Notes: generated from the sequence alone by a model not told the origin. A stretch of DNA of 64,000 nt from Pseudoclavibacter triregionum (GCA_910822395.1 OU365335.1:806001-870000), one strand, 5' to 3'; shown: positions 20,756 to 29,682, counted from the stretch's first letter. Numbers and translations are program-made.

Positions 20756-21703
20756 ATGACCGCCAGCACCCGCAGCCGCACGGACCGACGCACCTCGCGC
20801 CCCGCTCGCATGCTGCGCATGGCCGCCGTCGCGGGCGCCCTCTCCCTCACTGCTGCCCTCGCGGGCTGTTCCGCCCCGGCCTCGGGATCGACTCCCGAGG
20901 GCACGCCGCAGAACCCCATCCGCCTCGGCGTCGTGGGCGCCTCCGAGCCCTACTGGCAGACCTACGAGCAGGCCGTCGAGGACGCGGGCATCAGCCTCGA
21001 GATCGTGGACTTCGCCGAGTACTCGCAGCCGAACCCGGCGCTCTCGGCGGGCGAGATCGACCTCAACCAGTTCCAGCACGTGCTCTACCTCGCCCAGTAC
21101 AACGTCTCCGCGGGCGAGGACCTCGTGCCGATCGGGTCGACGGCCATCTACCCGCTCGGCCTCTACTCGCAGAAGTACCAGTCGGCCGCGGAGATCCCGG
21201 CCGGCTCCGAGGTCGCCATCCCGAACGACGAGTCGAACCAGGCCCGCGCGCTGCTCGTGCTCCAGTCCGCGGGGCTCATCACGCTCAAGGGAGGCGGCTC
21301 GCCGTACTCGACGCCGGATGAGATCGACGCGGCCGCCTCGAAGGTGACCGTCCGCCCCGTCGAGGCGTCGCTCACCGGCACCGTGCTGCCCGATGTCGCC
21401 GCCTCGATCATCAACAACGACTTCGTCGCGGACGCCGGCTTCACGCCTGAGCAGGCCATCGCGACCGACGACCCGAGCAAGCCCGAGGCCAAGCCGTACA
21501 TCAACATCTTCGCGGCACGCGCCGAGGATGCCGCGAACCCGACGTACCTCAAGCTCGTCGAGATCTACCAGAACGACCAGGCCGTGCTCGACGGCGTCGT
21601 CGAGGCGGCGGGCGGCGCCGCCGTGACGCTCAAGACCCCGACCCAGGAGCTCGTCGAGTCGCTCACGACGACCCAGGGCCAGTACCAGGCTCGGAAGAGC
21701 TAG
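20756..21703 (+). CDS. metQ: Methionine ABC transporter substrate-binding lipoprotein MetQ
   Basis: A 315-residue NlpA/MetQ family lipoprotein that captures methionine outside the membrane. A basic N-terminus and hydrophobic core (AAVAGALSLTAALAGC) end in a lipobox LAGC, with Cys near residue 38 as the lipid-attachment site. The mature part has the family pattern: IRLGVVGASEPYWQTYEQ, then DFAEYSQPNPALSAGEIDLNQFQH and the ending GQYQARKS. metN starts 4 bases after the stop. The metQ-metN-metI order supports methionine import. Confidence 0.92.
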   Translation: MTASTRSRTDRRTSRPARMLRMAAVAGALSLTAALAGCSAPASGSTPEGTPQNPIRLGVVGASEPYWQTYEQAVEDAGISLEIVDFAEYSQPNPALSAGEIDLNQFQHVLYLAQYNVSAGEDLVPIGSTAIYPLGLYSQKYQSAAEIPAGSEVAIPNDESNQARALLVLQSAGLITLKGGGSPYSTPDEIDAAASKVTVRPVEASLTGTVLPDVAASIINNDFVADAGFTPEQAIATDDPSKPEAKPYINIFAARAEDAANPTYLKLVEIYQNDQAVLDGVVEAAGGAAVTLKTPTQELVESLTTTQGQYQARKS

Positions 21704-21707
21704 CCGG

Positions 21708-22817
21708 ATGGCCCTCATCGAGCTCCGCGACGTCGTCAAGGAGTATCCGGGGACGGGCCGGGGCCGGGGGGCCGTGCGTGCCGTGGACGGAGTCGACCTC
21801 GACATCGAGGCCGGCTCCGTCACCGGCGTCATCGGCTATTCCGGCGCCGGGAAGAGCACGCTCGTGCGACTCGTGAACGCCCTCGAGCCGGTGACCTCCG
21901 GGTCCATCCGCATCGACGGGCAGGAGCTCGTGGGCCTGCCCGAGCGCAGGCTCCGCGGCATCCGCGCGGGCATCGGCATGGTCTTCCAGCAGTTCAATCT
22001 CTTCGCCTCGCGATCGGTCGCGGGCAACGTCGCCTACCCGCTGCGGGTGGCTGGCGTCGAGCGCGAGGAGCGCGAGCGTCGCGTCGCCGAGCTGCTCGAG
22101 TGGGTGGGCCTCGCCGACCGCGCGAAGGCCCGCGTCGACGAGCTCTCGGGCGGCCAGAAGCAGCGCGTCGGACTCGCGCGCGCGCTCGCGAACGCGCCGC
22201 GCATCCTCCTCGCCGACGAGGCGACGAGCGCCCTCGACCCGCAGACGACCGCTGAGGTGCTCGGGCTGCTCCGCCGTGCGAACGAAGAGCTCGGGCTCAC
22301 GATCATCGTCATCACGCACGAGATGGACGTCGTCCGCGAGATCGCGAGCCAGGTGGCCGTCATGGAGCGGGGCAGGGTCGTGGAGCGCGGGGACGTGTTC
22401 GACGTCTTCGCGACGCCGAGCCATCCGGCGACGCGCCGCTTCGTCGAGACCGTCGTCGAGGGGACGCCCTCGGGCCGCACGCTCGAGGAGCTGCGCTCCC
22501 GTCACCACGGGGCGACGCTCGCGACGGTGAGCTTCCACGACGGCGCGGGCGACCAGCCGGCGCTGTTCCGGATCCTCGGCGACGCGGCGCGCGAGCGGGG
22601 CGTCTCGGCGCAGCTCGTGGCGGGCGGCATCGACGAGATCCGCGGCCGCACGGTCGGGCGCCTCACCTTCGCCCTCGACGGGGCGGCCGAGCACGTCGAC
22701 GCCGTGCTGCGGCAGGCGGCGGACGTCGGGGTGGTCGAGAGGCTCGGGGATGGCTGGGCGGAGGCCGCCGTCACCTCCGAAGGCACCGCGAACACCGCTT
22801 CGGGAGCCCTCCGATGA
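21708..22817 (+). CDS. metN: Methionine ABC transporter ATP-binding protein MetN
   Basis: A 369-residue ABC ATPase that powers the methionine importer. Walker A GYSGAGKS is near residues 43-50, the Q-loop FQQFNLF follows, then the signature LSGGQKQR, Walker B ILLADEAT and the H-loop His in VITHEMD. The C-terminal part (about 275-350) fits the NIL regulatory domain that binds methionine and inhibits transport in this family. The stop overlaps metI by 4 bases. Confidence 0.93.
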   Translation: MALIELRDVVKEYPGTGRGRGAVRAVDGVDLDIEAGSVTGVIGYSGAGKSTLVRLVNALEPVTSGSIRIDGQELVGLPERRLRGIRAGIGMVFQQFNLFASRSVAGNVAYPLRVAGVEREERERRVAELLEWVGLADRAKARVDELSGGQKQRVGLARALANAPRILLADEATSALDPQTTAEVLGLLRRANEELGLTIIVITHEMDVVREIASQVAVMERGRVVERGDVFDVFATPSHPATRRFVETVVEGTPSGRTLEELRSRHHGATLATVSFHDGAGDQPALFRILGDAARERGVSAQLVAGGIDEIRGRTVGRLTFALDGAAEHVDAVLRQAADVGVVERLGDGWAEAAVTSEGTANTASGALR

Positions 22818-23470
22818 GCCCCGACCAGCTCTGGCCGAAGCTCCTGGAGGCGACCGGCCAGACCATCGGCCTCGTGGGCCTCGCCTTCCTCTTCGGCGGC
22901 CTGGGCGGGCTCGTCCTCGGCACGGCGCTCTACGTCTCCCGCTCTGGTGGGCTGTTCGCGAACCGCTGGGCGCACGGGGGGCTCAACCTCCTCGTGAACC
23001 TCTTCCGGCCCATCCCCTTCCTCATCTTCCTGGCCGCCGTGCAGCCGCTCTCGCGCCTCGTCGTGGGCACGGGCATCGGCGACCGGGCGATGGTGTTCGC
23101 GATCTCGCTCGCGGCGATCTTCGGCATCTCGCGGATCGTCGAGCAGAACCTCCTCACCGTCTCGCCCGGCGTCATCGAAGCGGCGCGGGCGTCGGGCGCG
23201 AGCCGGATGCGGACGCTCCTCACGATCGTGCTCCCCGAGGCGCTCGGCCCGCTCATCCTCGGCTACACCTTCGTCGTCGTGGCGCTCGTCGACATGTCGG
23301 CGGTGGCGGGCTACGTCGGCGGCGGCGGCCTCGGCGCCTTCGCGATCCAGTGGGGCTACCGGCAGTTCGATCCGCTCGTGACCTGGTCGGCGGTGCTCAT
23401 CATCATCGTGCTCGTGCAGCTCGTTCAGGCGCTCGGCAACGTCCTCGCCCGCCGCGTGCTGCGGCGATAG
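22814..23470 (+). CDS. metI: Methionine ABC transporter permease MetI
   Basis: A 218-residue permease with about five membrane helices and the EAA loop (VIEAARASGASRMRTLLTIVLPEALGPL) that docks on MetN. Family features include SRLVVGTGIG and the C-terminal VTWSAVLIIIVLVQLVQALGN. ATG overlaps the metN stop codon (ATGA). The gene is followed by a hairpin and the convergent symporter gene. Confidence 0.93.
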   Translation: MSPDQLWPKLLEATGQTIGLVGLAFLFGGLGGLVLGTALYVSRSGGLFANRWAHGGLNLLVNLFRPIPFLIFLAAVQPLSRLVVGTGIGDRAMVFAISLAAIFGISRIVEQNLLTVSPGVIEAARASGASRMRTLLTIVLPEALGPLILGYTFVVVALVDMSAVAGYVGGGGLGAFAIQWGYRQFDPLVTWSAVLIIIVLVQLVQALGNVLARRVLRR

Positions 23471-23514
23471 GGCCGGACGGCGCGGCGGTAGGGCGAGCGC
23501 GAGCAGCGGGGCCC

Positions 23515-23530
23515 GGGGACGATCGTCCCC
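23515..23530. terminator. Hairpin between metI and actP
   Basis: GGGGAC GATC GTCCCC forms a perfect stem, with further flanking pairing (AGCAGCG near 23502 with CGCTGCT near 23545). It separates two convergent genes and could terminate both. Confidence 0.5.
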
Positions 23531-23554
23531 CCCCGGCCGTCGAGCGCTGCTCCC

Positions 23555-25204
23555 CTAGTGCTCGACGGCCTCCTCGGCGCCATAGCCGGTGAGGGAGCGG
23601 ACCTCCATCTCGGCGGCGACGCGCGGGTCCTCGCGGCGCGACTCCGTGATCGATCCGAGCCATCCGAGGATGAACCCGACCGGGATCGACACGATGCCCG
23701 GGTTCGAGAAGGAGTGGAGCGCGAAGTTCACGTCCGGCCCGAGCAGCGCCTTCTCCGAGCCCGACATGACGGGCGAGAACAGGATCATGAGCAGCGCCGC
23801 GGCGAGGCCGCCGTACATGCTCCAGAGCGCCCCCCGGGTCGTGAACCTCTTCCAGAACAGCGAGTAGAGGATCGTCGGCAGATTCGCGCTCGCGGCGATC
23901 GCGAAGGCGAGCGCGACGAGGAACGCGATGTTCATGCCCTGCGCGCCGATGCCGCCCAGGACGGCGATCGCGCCGAGCACGACGACGACGATCTTGCCGA
24001 CCTTGACCTCCTGCTCGGGCGTCGTCTCGCCCTTCTTCAGCACGTTCGCGTAGATGTCGTGCGCGAACGAGGCCGCCGCGGTGATCGCGAGGCCGGCGAC
24101 GACCGCGAGGATCGTCGCGAACGCGACCGCCGAGATGAAGCCGAAGAGGATCGGGCCGCCGAGCTTGAGCGCGAGCAGCAGCGCCGCCGAGTTCACGCCG
24201 CCGGGGGCGCCCTTGATCGTCTCCGAGCCGACGAGCGCCGCGGCGCCGTAGCCGAGGATGAGCGTGAAGACGTAGAAGCCGCCGATGAGCCAGATCGCCC
24301 AGACCACCGAGCGACGCGCCTCCTTGGCGGTCGGCACCGTGTAGAAGCGCATGAGCACGTGCGGGAGGCCCGCCGTGCCGAGCACGAGCGCGAGGGCGAG
24401 CGAGACGAAGTCGACCGGGTTCTTGCCGTACTGCAGGCCCGGCGCGAGCACGGCCTCCTGCGGGTTCGACACCGAGGCGGCGACCGCCTGGTCGAGCACG
24501 TGCGAGAGATCGAAGCCGTTGATGACGAGCACCCACACGGTCATCGCGGCGGCGCCGCCGACGAGGAGGAACGCCTTGATGATCTGCACCCAGGTCGTGC
24601 CCTTCATGCCGCCGACGAGCACGTAGATGATCATGAGCACGCCCACGATCGCCACGATGAGCGACTGCCCCGCCTTGTCGGTGATGCCGAGCAGGAGGGC
24701 GACGAGGCCGCCCGCGCCCGCCATCTGGGCGAGGAGGTAGAAGAAGCAGACGACGAGCGTCGAGATCGCCGCGGCCAGGCGCACCGGGGTCTGGCGGAGG
24801 CGGAACGAGAGGACGTCCGCCATCGTGAACTTGCCCGTGTTGCGCATGAGCTCTGCGACGAGCAGGAGCGCGACGAGCCAGGCCACGAGGAAGCCGATCG
24901 AGTAGAGGAAGCCGTCGTAGCCGTTCACGGCGATCGCGCCGACGATGCCGAGGAACGACGCCGCCGAGAGGTAGTCGCCGGAGATGGCGAAGCCGTTCTG
25001 CATGCCGCTGAACGAGCGTCCGCCGGCGTAGTAGTCGGCGGCCGACTTCGAGTTCCGGCTCGCGCGGATGACGACGATCATCGTCACCGCGACGAAGGCC
25101 GCGAAGATCGAGATGTTGAGGACGGGGTCGTTCGAGGCCATGAGCTCGTCGGCCATGGGGCGGGGGCCCGCGCCGAGCGCGGCGCCGAGGAGGATCGCGC
25201 TCAT
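23555..25204 (-). CDS. actP: Cation/acetate symporter (ActP-like, SSS family)
   Basis: A 549-residue sodium:solute symporter with about 13 membrane helices. Features of the ActP branch include SKSAADYYAGGRSFSGMQNGFAISGDYLSAASFLG near residues 35-70, YLLAQMAGAGGLVALLLGI, the VLGTAGLPHVLMRFYTVP segment and the C-terminal GFILGWLGS. The likely substrate is acetate or another short monocarboxylate, by family. It is paired with a DUF485 protein, the usual partner; ATG at 25204 overlaps that gene's stop codon (ATGA). Transcription probably comes from the promoter at 25722-25751. Confidence 0.9.
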   Translation of the reverse strand: MSAILLGAALGAGPRPMADELMASNDPVLNISIFAAFVAVTMIVVIRASRNSKSAADYYAGGRSFSGMQNGFAISGDYLSAASFLGIVGAIAVNGYDGFLYSIGFLVAWLVALLLVAELMRNTGKFTMADVLSFRLRQTPVRLAAAISTLVVCFFYLLAQMAGAGGLVALLLGITDKAGQSLIVAIVGVLMIIYVLVGGMKGTTWVQIIKAFLLVGGAAAMTVWVLVINGFDLSHVLDQAVAASVSNPQEAVLAPGLQYGKNPVDFVSLALALVLGTAGLPHVLMRFYTVPTAKEARRSVVWAIWLIGGFYVFTLILGYGAAALVGSETIKGAPGGVNSAALLLALKLGGPILFGFISAVAFATILAVVAGLAITAAASFAHDIYANVLKKGETTPEQEVKVGKIVVVVLGAIAVLGGIGAQGMNIAFLVALAFAIAASANLPTILYSLFWKRFTTRGALWSMYGGLAAALLMILFSPVMSGSEKALLGPDVNFALHSFSNPGIVSIPVGFILGWLGSITESRREDPRVAAEMEVRSLTGYGAEEAVEH

Positions 25205-25605
25205 CGGGCGTCCTCCGCGGCGAGGTCCTCGCGCATCTGCGCGGCGAGCGGGTCGAGCGTCCTGTTGGCGAACGAGACGTACCACATGGTGATGCCGAAG
25301 GTCGTCACGAACTGGGCGAGGCCGAGCAGGAGCCCGACGTTGATCCGGCCGATGACAGGCGTCGCCATGAAGTCGTGCGCGAAGGCCGCGAGGAGCACAT
25401 ACGCGAGGTACCAGACGATGAACGCCACCGCGAGCGGGAAGACGAAGCGGCGATGGCGGCCCCGCAGCTCGCGGAAGCGGGGCGAGGCCACGGCGCGCTC
25501 ATAGTCGACGCCGCCGCCGTGGCGGATGTCCGAGCCGGGATCGCCGGGCTCGAGGGGGGCGCTCCGGTCGGGAGCGCTGCGATCGGGATCGATGGGGTCG
25601 CCCAA
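25201..25605 (-). CDS. DUF485 membrane protein, partner of the acetate symporter
   Basis: A 134-residue DUF485 (YjcH-type) protein. After a hydrophilic N-terminus of about 45 residues there are two membrane helices (FVFPLAVAFIVWYLAYVLLAAF and LLLGLAQFVTTFGITMWYVSF). DUF485 genes usually precede actP-type symporters, as here. The start is a TTG at 25605, supported by a strong AAGGAGG 5 bases upstream; no better ATG or GTG gives the conserved core. Confidence 0.87.
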   Translation of the reverse strand: MGDPIDPDRSAPDRSAPLEPGDPGSDIRHGGGVDYERAVASPRFRELRGRHRRFVFPLAVAFIVWYLAYVLLAAFAHDFMATPVIGRINVGLLLGLAQFVTTFGITMWYVSFANRTLDPLAAQMREDLAAEDAR

Positions 25606-25721
25606 GGGGGCCTCCTTGCCTCCAGGTGTTCGCGATCACGCCCGGCATCGTCGTCGGGCGTCAGGTGGTCCGGCCCGCTCGTCCGTCGCCGTTGACGTCC
25701 GCATGGGGAGGATCCACCGGA

Positions 25722-25751
25722 AGCGTAAAGAATCTCGACGTCGAGAGTCAA
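25722..25751 (-). promoter_or_regulatory. Promoter with palindromic operator for the DUF485-actP operon
   Basis: On the minus strand TTGACT (25751-25746) and TACGCT (25727-25722) are 18 bases apart, the same elements seen at rpmH. The spacer begins with a perfect 12-bp palindrome, CTCGACGTCGAG (25734-25745), directly against the -35 box, where a repressor would block polymerase. Transcript leader would be about 110 bases. Confidence 0.55.
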
Positions 25752-25884
25752 TGTCCGCGTGCGGATGATTTCGGCCCTGGGGTGTCGCGGCCCTCGCACG
25801 GGCGTCGCGGTCCGGCCGACGCCCCGCCGCGCGATCGATAGCATGGGGGATCGCGCCCGCTCGGGCGCCGGAGGAGAGTGGACC

Positions 25885-26316
25885 ATGCGCGTGAGGATCG
25901 CCGCCTACGGCGTCATCGTGCGGGATGGCGAGATCCTCCTCGCGCACTGGAACGAGCGCGGCCGCTCGGGCTGGACGCTCCCCGGCGGTGGCGTCGAGCC
26001 GGGGGAGTCGCCGATCGAGGGCGCCGTCCGCGAGATCTGGGAGGAGACGGGCTACCACGCGCGCATCGACGCCCTGCTCGGCATCGATTCCCGGATCATC
26101 CCCGCCCGGGATCGCCGCGCCCGCGCGCCCATGCAGGCGCTGCGCATCCTCTACTCGGCCTCGATCCTCTCGGGCGAGCTCCGCGCAGAGACGGACGGCT
26201 CGACGGACGAGGCGCGCTGGTACCCCCTCGACGAGGTGCCGACGCTGCGCACGGTGTCGGTCGTCGACGCGGGGCTGCGGCTCTACCGAGAGCGGCCGTC
26301 GAACGGCCAGCTCTGA
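25885..26316 (+). CDS. Nudix hydrolase
   Basis: A 143-residue Nudix protein, which hydrolyses nucleoside diphosphates linked to another moiety. The complete Nudix box is present near residues 33-55: GGVEPGESPIEGAVREIWEETGY, with the REIWEE metal-binding core. The flanking strands (MRVRIAAYGVIVRDGEILLAHW) fit a short housecleaning enzyme; the substrate cannot be told. ATG at 25885 is preferred because GGAGGAG stands 8 bases upstream; an upstream extension of the frame has no support. Confidence 0.9.
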   Translation: MRVRIAAYGVIVRDGEILLAHWNERGRSGWTLPGGGVEPGESPIEGAVREIWEETGYHARIDALLGIDSRIIPARDRRARAPMQALRILYSASILSGELRAETDGSTDEARWYPLDEVPTLRTVSVVDAGLRLYRERPSNGQL

Positions 26317-26332
26317 TCGCGGGCGATCTCGC

Positions 26333-26433
26333 CCCGTGACGCGAGGCGACAGCCCGTGACGCGACGCGACGGCCCGTGACGCGAGGCGACAGCCCGCGAC
26401 GCGACGCGACGGCCCGTGACGCGAAGATGACGG
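26333..26433 (+). repeat. 20-bp tandem repeat array
   Basis: Five adjoining units of about 20 bases, of two alternating forms: CCCGTGACGCGAGGCGACAG and CCCGTGACGCGACGCGACGG. They start at 26333, 26353, 26373, 26393 and 26413, giving a higher-order period of 40. The fifth unit is degenerate. The array fills the gap between the Nudix and osmC-like genes and ends 30 bases before the proposed -10 box. Confidence 0.85.
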
Positions 26434-26462
26434 CGTGGCTGGGCCGAGCGCGGGGCGCCGTC

Positions 26463-26475
26463 TACCGTCGCGGCC
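26463..26475 (+). promoter_or_regulatory. Leaderless-type -10 element of the OsmC gene
   Basis: TACCGT at 26463-26468 followed by 7 bases and then the ATG at 26476. There is no Shine-Dalgarno before this ATG, so the transcript probably starts at or next to the start codon. No good -35 is seen. Confidence 0.45.
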
Positions 26476-27078
26476 ATGACGCACACCACGTACACGCAGC
26501 GGCCGCTCGAGGCGGCCTCGAAGACCATCCGCGCCGGAGCCAGCTGGCGCGGCCGCGGGCGATCGGAGGTCCGGGCGCGCGACTTCCGCTTCCTCGTCGA
26601 CCAGCCCGCGGCGCTCGGCGGCCGCGACGAGGCGCCGACGCCGATGGAGCTCGTCGCGGGCGCCGTCGGGGCGTGCCTGGGTGTCGTCGCGGAGCAGGTC
26701 GCCGACCGCCGGGGCCTCGCCGTCGAGGGCCTCGAGGTGTATTCCCTCGCGCGCCAGGACCGCCGCGGCGCGGCCGGGACCGCGGATGTGCAGCCCTACT
26801 TCCACCGCTTCCGCCTGCAGGTCGCCGCAGCGACGCCGGGCGCGGATCCCGCCGAGCTCGAGGCCTTCGCGGACGAGGTCGAGCGACGCTGCCCCGCGCT
26901 CGGCCTCGTGCGCGACGCGAACGTCGAGCTCTCCGTCGCCTGGCGCTTCGCCGATCGGCTCGAGCCGGGCGACGCGGAGGCGGCCTGCAACGCGGCGCTC
27001 GGGTACGCCCCCGTCCGCGACGCAGCTCCGGCGCGCCCGGTGCCGACGCTCACGCTCGAGCGGCAGGGCGCCCGGTGA
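26476..27078 (+). CDS. OsmC family protein
   Basis: A 200-residue OsmC/Ohr superfamily protein. The family is suggested by the opening strand region, the PTPMELVAGAVGACLGVVAEQVADRRGL helix (with the conserved helix Cys), and the strand-rich second half. OsmC proteins reduce organic hydroperoxides with two Cys. The Cys in GACLG is present and a second lies in ERRCPAL, so the redox pair may be intact. The stop codon overlaps the start of the next gene (GTGA), so it is co-translated with the symporter. Confidence 0.8.
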   Translation: MTHTTYTQRPLEAASKTIRAGASWRGRGRSEVRARDFRFLVDQPAALGGRDEAPTPMELVAGAVGACLGVVAEQVADRRGLAVEGLEVYSLARQDRRGAAGTADVQPYFHRFRLQVAAATPGADPAELEAFADEVERRCPALGLVRDANVELSVAWRFADRLEPGDAEAACNAALGYAPVRDAAPARPVPTLTLERQGAR

Positions 27079-28796
27079 GCGCGGCGGGCTGGTGGACCCT
27101 CACGCTCGCGCTGGCGTACACGCTGTGCCTGGTCGTCGGCGGCCGTCTCGCCGCTCGACGCCGAGCCGAGGGACGAGACGGCTTCTTCGTCGGCGGCCGC
27201 AGCTTCGGCCCGTGGACGGTCGCCTTCTGCATCACGGGCCTGTTCTCGGGCTCGTCGTACATCGCCATCGTCGAGCTGAGCTATCGCACCGGGATCTCCG
27301 CGGTGTGGTACGGGGTGGCGGAGACCATTCAGATCCTGCTCATCGCCGCGCTGCTCGTGAAGCCCCTCCGCGAGCGGCTCGTCGTCACCGTGACCGGCAT
27401 GATCGGAGCGAGATTCGGGCGCGTGGCCGCCGCCATCGCGTCGGTCATCACCGCGATCACCTTCCCCATGTACTCGGTCGCGACGACGATCGCGTTCGCC
27501 TCGGCGCTGCACGGGGTCACGGGTCTCAGCCTCTCCCTCTCCGTGGCCGCGACGGCGGTCGTGCTCCTGGCCTTCCTGGCCGGCGGCGGGATGAGCTCGG
27601 TCGGGTTCACCCAGACGATGAACGTGGTCGCGATCGGCGCCATGGCGCTCGTCGGCGTCTGGGCGCTGCTCGCGAGCGGCGGGGCGGCGGGCGAGGCGGC
27701 GCTGCCGGCGCGCCACCTCGATCTCGGCGGGGCCGGCGTGCCGCTCATCGCCGCGTGGTTCGGGACGTTCCTCGTCAACGTCCCGCTCGCGCAGGCGGCG
27801 TTCCAGATGTCGATGTCGGCCCGCAGCCCCGAAGACGGCCAGCGCGGACTCCTGCGCGCCGCGGCGATCGGCGTTCCGCTCATCCTGCTGGGCGTGGCGA
27901 TCGGCGTCGTCGCCGCGGTGACGGTCCCGACCGACGGTCCGCCGCTCGTGGCGATCGCGGAGTTCATCTCGCGCTCGGTGCCCCCGTGGGCGGCCGGCGT
28001 CTTCTTCCTGGGCCTGTGGGCGTGCGCGCTCGGGTGGGCGGGACCCTGCCAGTTCTCGGGGGCGACCTCCCTCGGCCGCGATCTCGGCCGCGCCATCGCG
28101 CCGGCGGCGAGCGAGGCCGCGCTGGTGCGGGCGACTCGAGTCGCCCTCCTCGGCCTCACCGCGCTCCTCATCGGATTCGCCCTGCTGCGGAGCGAGCAGG
28201 CCGCGTGGTGGAACGTGCTCGCGTGGACGCTCCGGAACGGCGCCACGCTCGCGCCCGTCCTCGCGGTGCTCTTCTGGCCGCTCGCCACCCGGCGCGCCGC
28301 CATCGCCGGCATGCTCGTCGGCTTCGGCTCCGGCGTGGCCTGGTACACGCTCTCGGGGTTCCAGCCGACCGGCTTCGCGCTCGGCGTGCATCCGGTGTGG
28401 GTGGGGATGTCGGCGAACCTCGCGACGCTCATCGCGGTGACGCTCGTCACGTCGGCGATCCGGGTCACCTCGGACGGCGCGCGGCGCGCTCGAGGGCGGC
28501 GATGGCTGGCCGCCTCGGCGCTCATCGCGGTCATCTCGGCCCTGGGGGCGGGGTGGCTCGCTCCGCTCGGCCTCATCGGACCCGCCGTGCTGCTCGCGCT
28601 CGCGGCGATCTTCGGCGCGGCTTCGCAGCTCGCGGAGCTGCCTGCACGGGAGCTCGCGGCGACCCCGGACCGCCATGACCGCGGCGCGACGTCCGTCGAC
28701 GACTCCGCCGACCACGTCGGCGTGCCGTCAGGGGAGACCTCTGCCGAGTCCCCCTCGCGAGCCGGGCCCGGGCAGCTCGCCTCGCCTCTGCCGTAG
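27075..28796 (+). CDS. Sodium:solute symporter family (SSS) transporter
   Basis: A 573-residue polytopic protein with about 13 membrane helices from near residue 5 to 515. Family features include DGFFVGGRSFGPWTVAFCITGLFSGSSYIAIVELSYRTG near residues 35-75 and the ITFPMYSVATTIAFASALHGVTG segment. The substrate is not evident from sequence. The C-terminal 50 residues are hydrophilic and Asp/Ser/Pro-rich. GTG at 27075 overlaps the OsmC stop codon. Pairing of a transporter with an OsmC protein is unusual; I have no specific function for the pair. Confidence 0.82.
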   Translation: MSAAGWWTLTLALAYTLCLVVGGRLAARRRAEGRDGFFVGGRSFGPWTVAFCITGLFSGSSYIAIVELSYRTGISAVWYGVAETIQILLIAALLVKPLRERLVVTVTGMIGARFGRVAAAIASVITAITFPMYSVATTIAFASALHGVTGLSLSLSVAATAVVLLAFLAGGGMSSVGFTQTMNVVAIGAMALVGVWALLASGGAAGEAALPARHLDLGGAGVPLIAAWFGTFLVNVPLAQAAFQMSMSARSPEDGQRGLLRAAAIGVPLILLGVAIGVVAAVTVPTDGPPLVAIAEFISRSVPPWAAGVFFLGLWACALGWAGPCQFSGATSLGRDLGRAIAPAASEAALVRATRVALLGLTALLIGFALLRSEQAAWWNVLAWTLRNGATLAPVLAVLFWPLATRRAAIAGMLVGFGSGVAWYTLSGFQPTGFALGVHPVWVGMSANLATLIAVTLVTSAIRVTSDGARRARGRRWLAASALIAVISALGAGWLAPLGLIGPAVLLALAAIFGAASQLAELPARELAATPDRHDRGATSVDDSADHVGVPSGETSAESPSRAGPGQLASPLP

Positions 28797-28874
28797 CGGG
28801 CGTCCCGGGATGCCGATGGCCTCCCGGCGACGAGCACGGGGGATGCCGAGCTCTGGTGGCGCCGATCGGGACGA

Positions 28875-28908
28875 GCGAGGGGACCGGTCGTCCGACCGGT
28901 CCCCTCGC
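28875..28908. terminator. Strong hairpin between convergent genes
   Basis: GCGAGGGGACCGGTCG and its exact complement (28893-28908) form a 16-bp stem interrupted by two bases. A second hairpin, GGGGCCGCG/CGCGGCCCC, follows at 28917-28937. They lie between the symporter gene and the convergent minus-strand gene. Confidence 0.7.
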
Positions 28909-28980
28909 TGACCTGCGGGGCCGCGCCGCGCGGCCCCGCCTCACGGTGCCTTCTGCGGCGCGGCTGCCCTTTCGGGCCGG

Positions 28981-29682
28981 CTAGCGCCCGACGCTGGGCG
29001 CCTGGTCCTTCTCGCTCTGCGAGAGGTGGTGCGTCGTGACGTCGCTCGTCGACTCGCCCGCCGCGGCGGCCTGCGAGGGCTTCACGGTCGTGATGGGGGC
29101 GTCGAGCTCCTCGTCGGCGATCCAGAGGTCGTCGTCGGCGCGGAAGGTCTGCCAGAGGGCATAGCCGAGGGCGGCGAGCGCGGCGGCGCCCGTGCCCACG
29201 AGGACCCAGCCGCCGGCGCCGAGGCCCGACTTGCCGGTCTTGCGGTCGTACTCCTTCATGGCGAGCTTGGCGCGCTTCTCGAGCTCCTTGCTCGTCTGCT
29301 TCGCCGTCTTCGCGGTGGCCTTGAGGTCGACGCCCTTGATGTTGATGGAGTCGTTCTTCGAGGCGTTCGCGAGCAGCGTGGCGACCGAGGCGGCGCCCGC
29401 GGCGAGCGTCGGGAGGAGCTTGCTGCCCATGCGGATGCGGGCGTCGTCGGCGACGTCGCGCGCGACGGCGATGCCGCCCTCGACGCGGGGACGGAGCTGC
29501 TGCTCGTAGGTGCCCTTGAGGGCCGGGACGAGCTCGGTCTGGCCGAGCTCGACGGCGTGGCTCTTCGCCTTGCCGAAGACCTCAGCGGCGCGCGCGTTGA
29601 CAGCCCGCTGCTCGGCCCACAGCTTCGCGGCGTCCTTGCGCAGGCGCTTGAGCTTGCGCTCGTTCTTGCGGGACAGGTTCAT
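28981..29682 (-). CDS. Conserved-looking single-pass protein of unknown function
   Basis: A 233-residue protein I cannot place. It opens with a highly charged, coiled-coil-like region (MNLSRKNERKLKRLRKDAAKLWAEQR) and has mixed helical sequence to about residue 145. A Lys-rich helix follows (KTAKQTSKELEKRAKLAMKEY), then one membrane helix near 165-185 (GWVLVGTGAAALAALGYALW). The acidic tail contains WIADEELDAPI. The start at 29682 is supported by GGAGG 7 bases upstream. It is divergent from the peptidyl-prolyl isomerase gene. Confidence 0.75.
   Translation of the reverse strand: MNLSRKNERKLKRLRKDAAKLWAEQRAVNARAAEVFGKAKSHAVELGQTELVPALKGTYEQQLRPRVEGGIAVARDVADDARIRMGSKLLPTLAAGAASVATLLANASKNDSINIKGVDLKATAKTAKQTSKELEKRAKLAMKEYDRKTGKSGLGAGGWVLVGTGAAALAALGYALWQTFRADDDLWIADEELDAPITTVKPSQAAAAGESTSDVTTHHLSQSEKDQAPSVGR

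Noticed and set aside
26333-26433. CRISPR array
   Set aside because: The 20-bp units abut directly with no unique spacers, and no cas genes are present.
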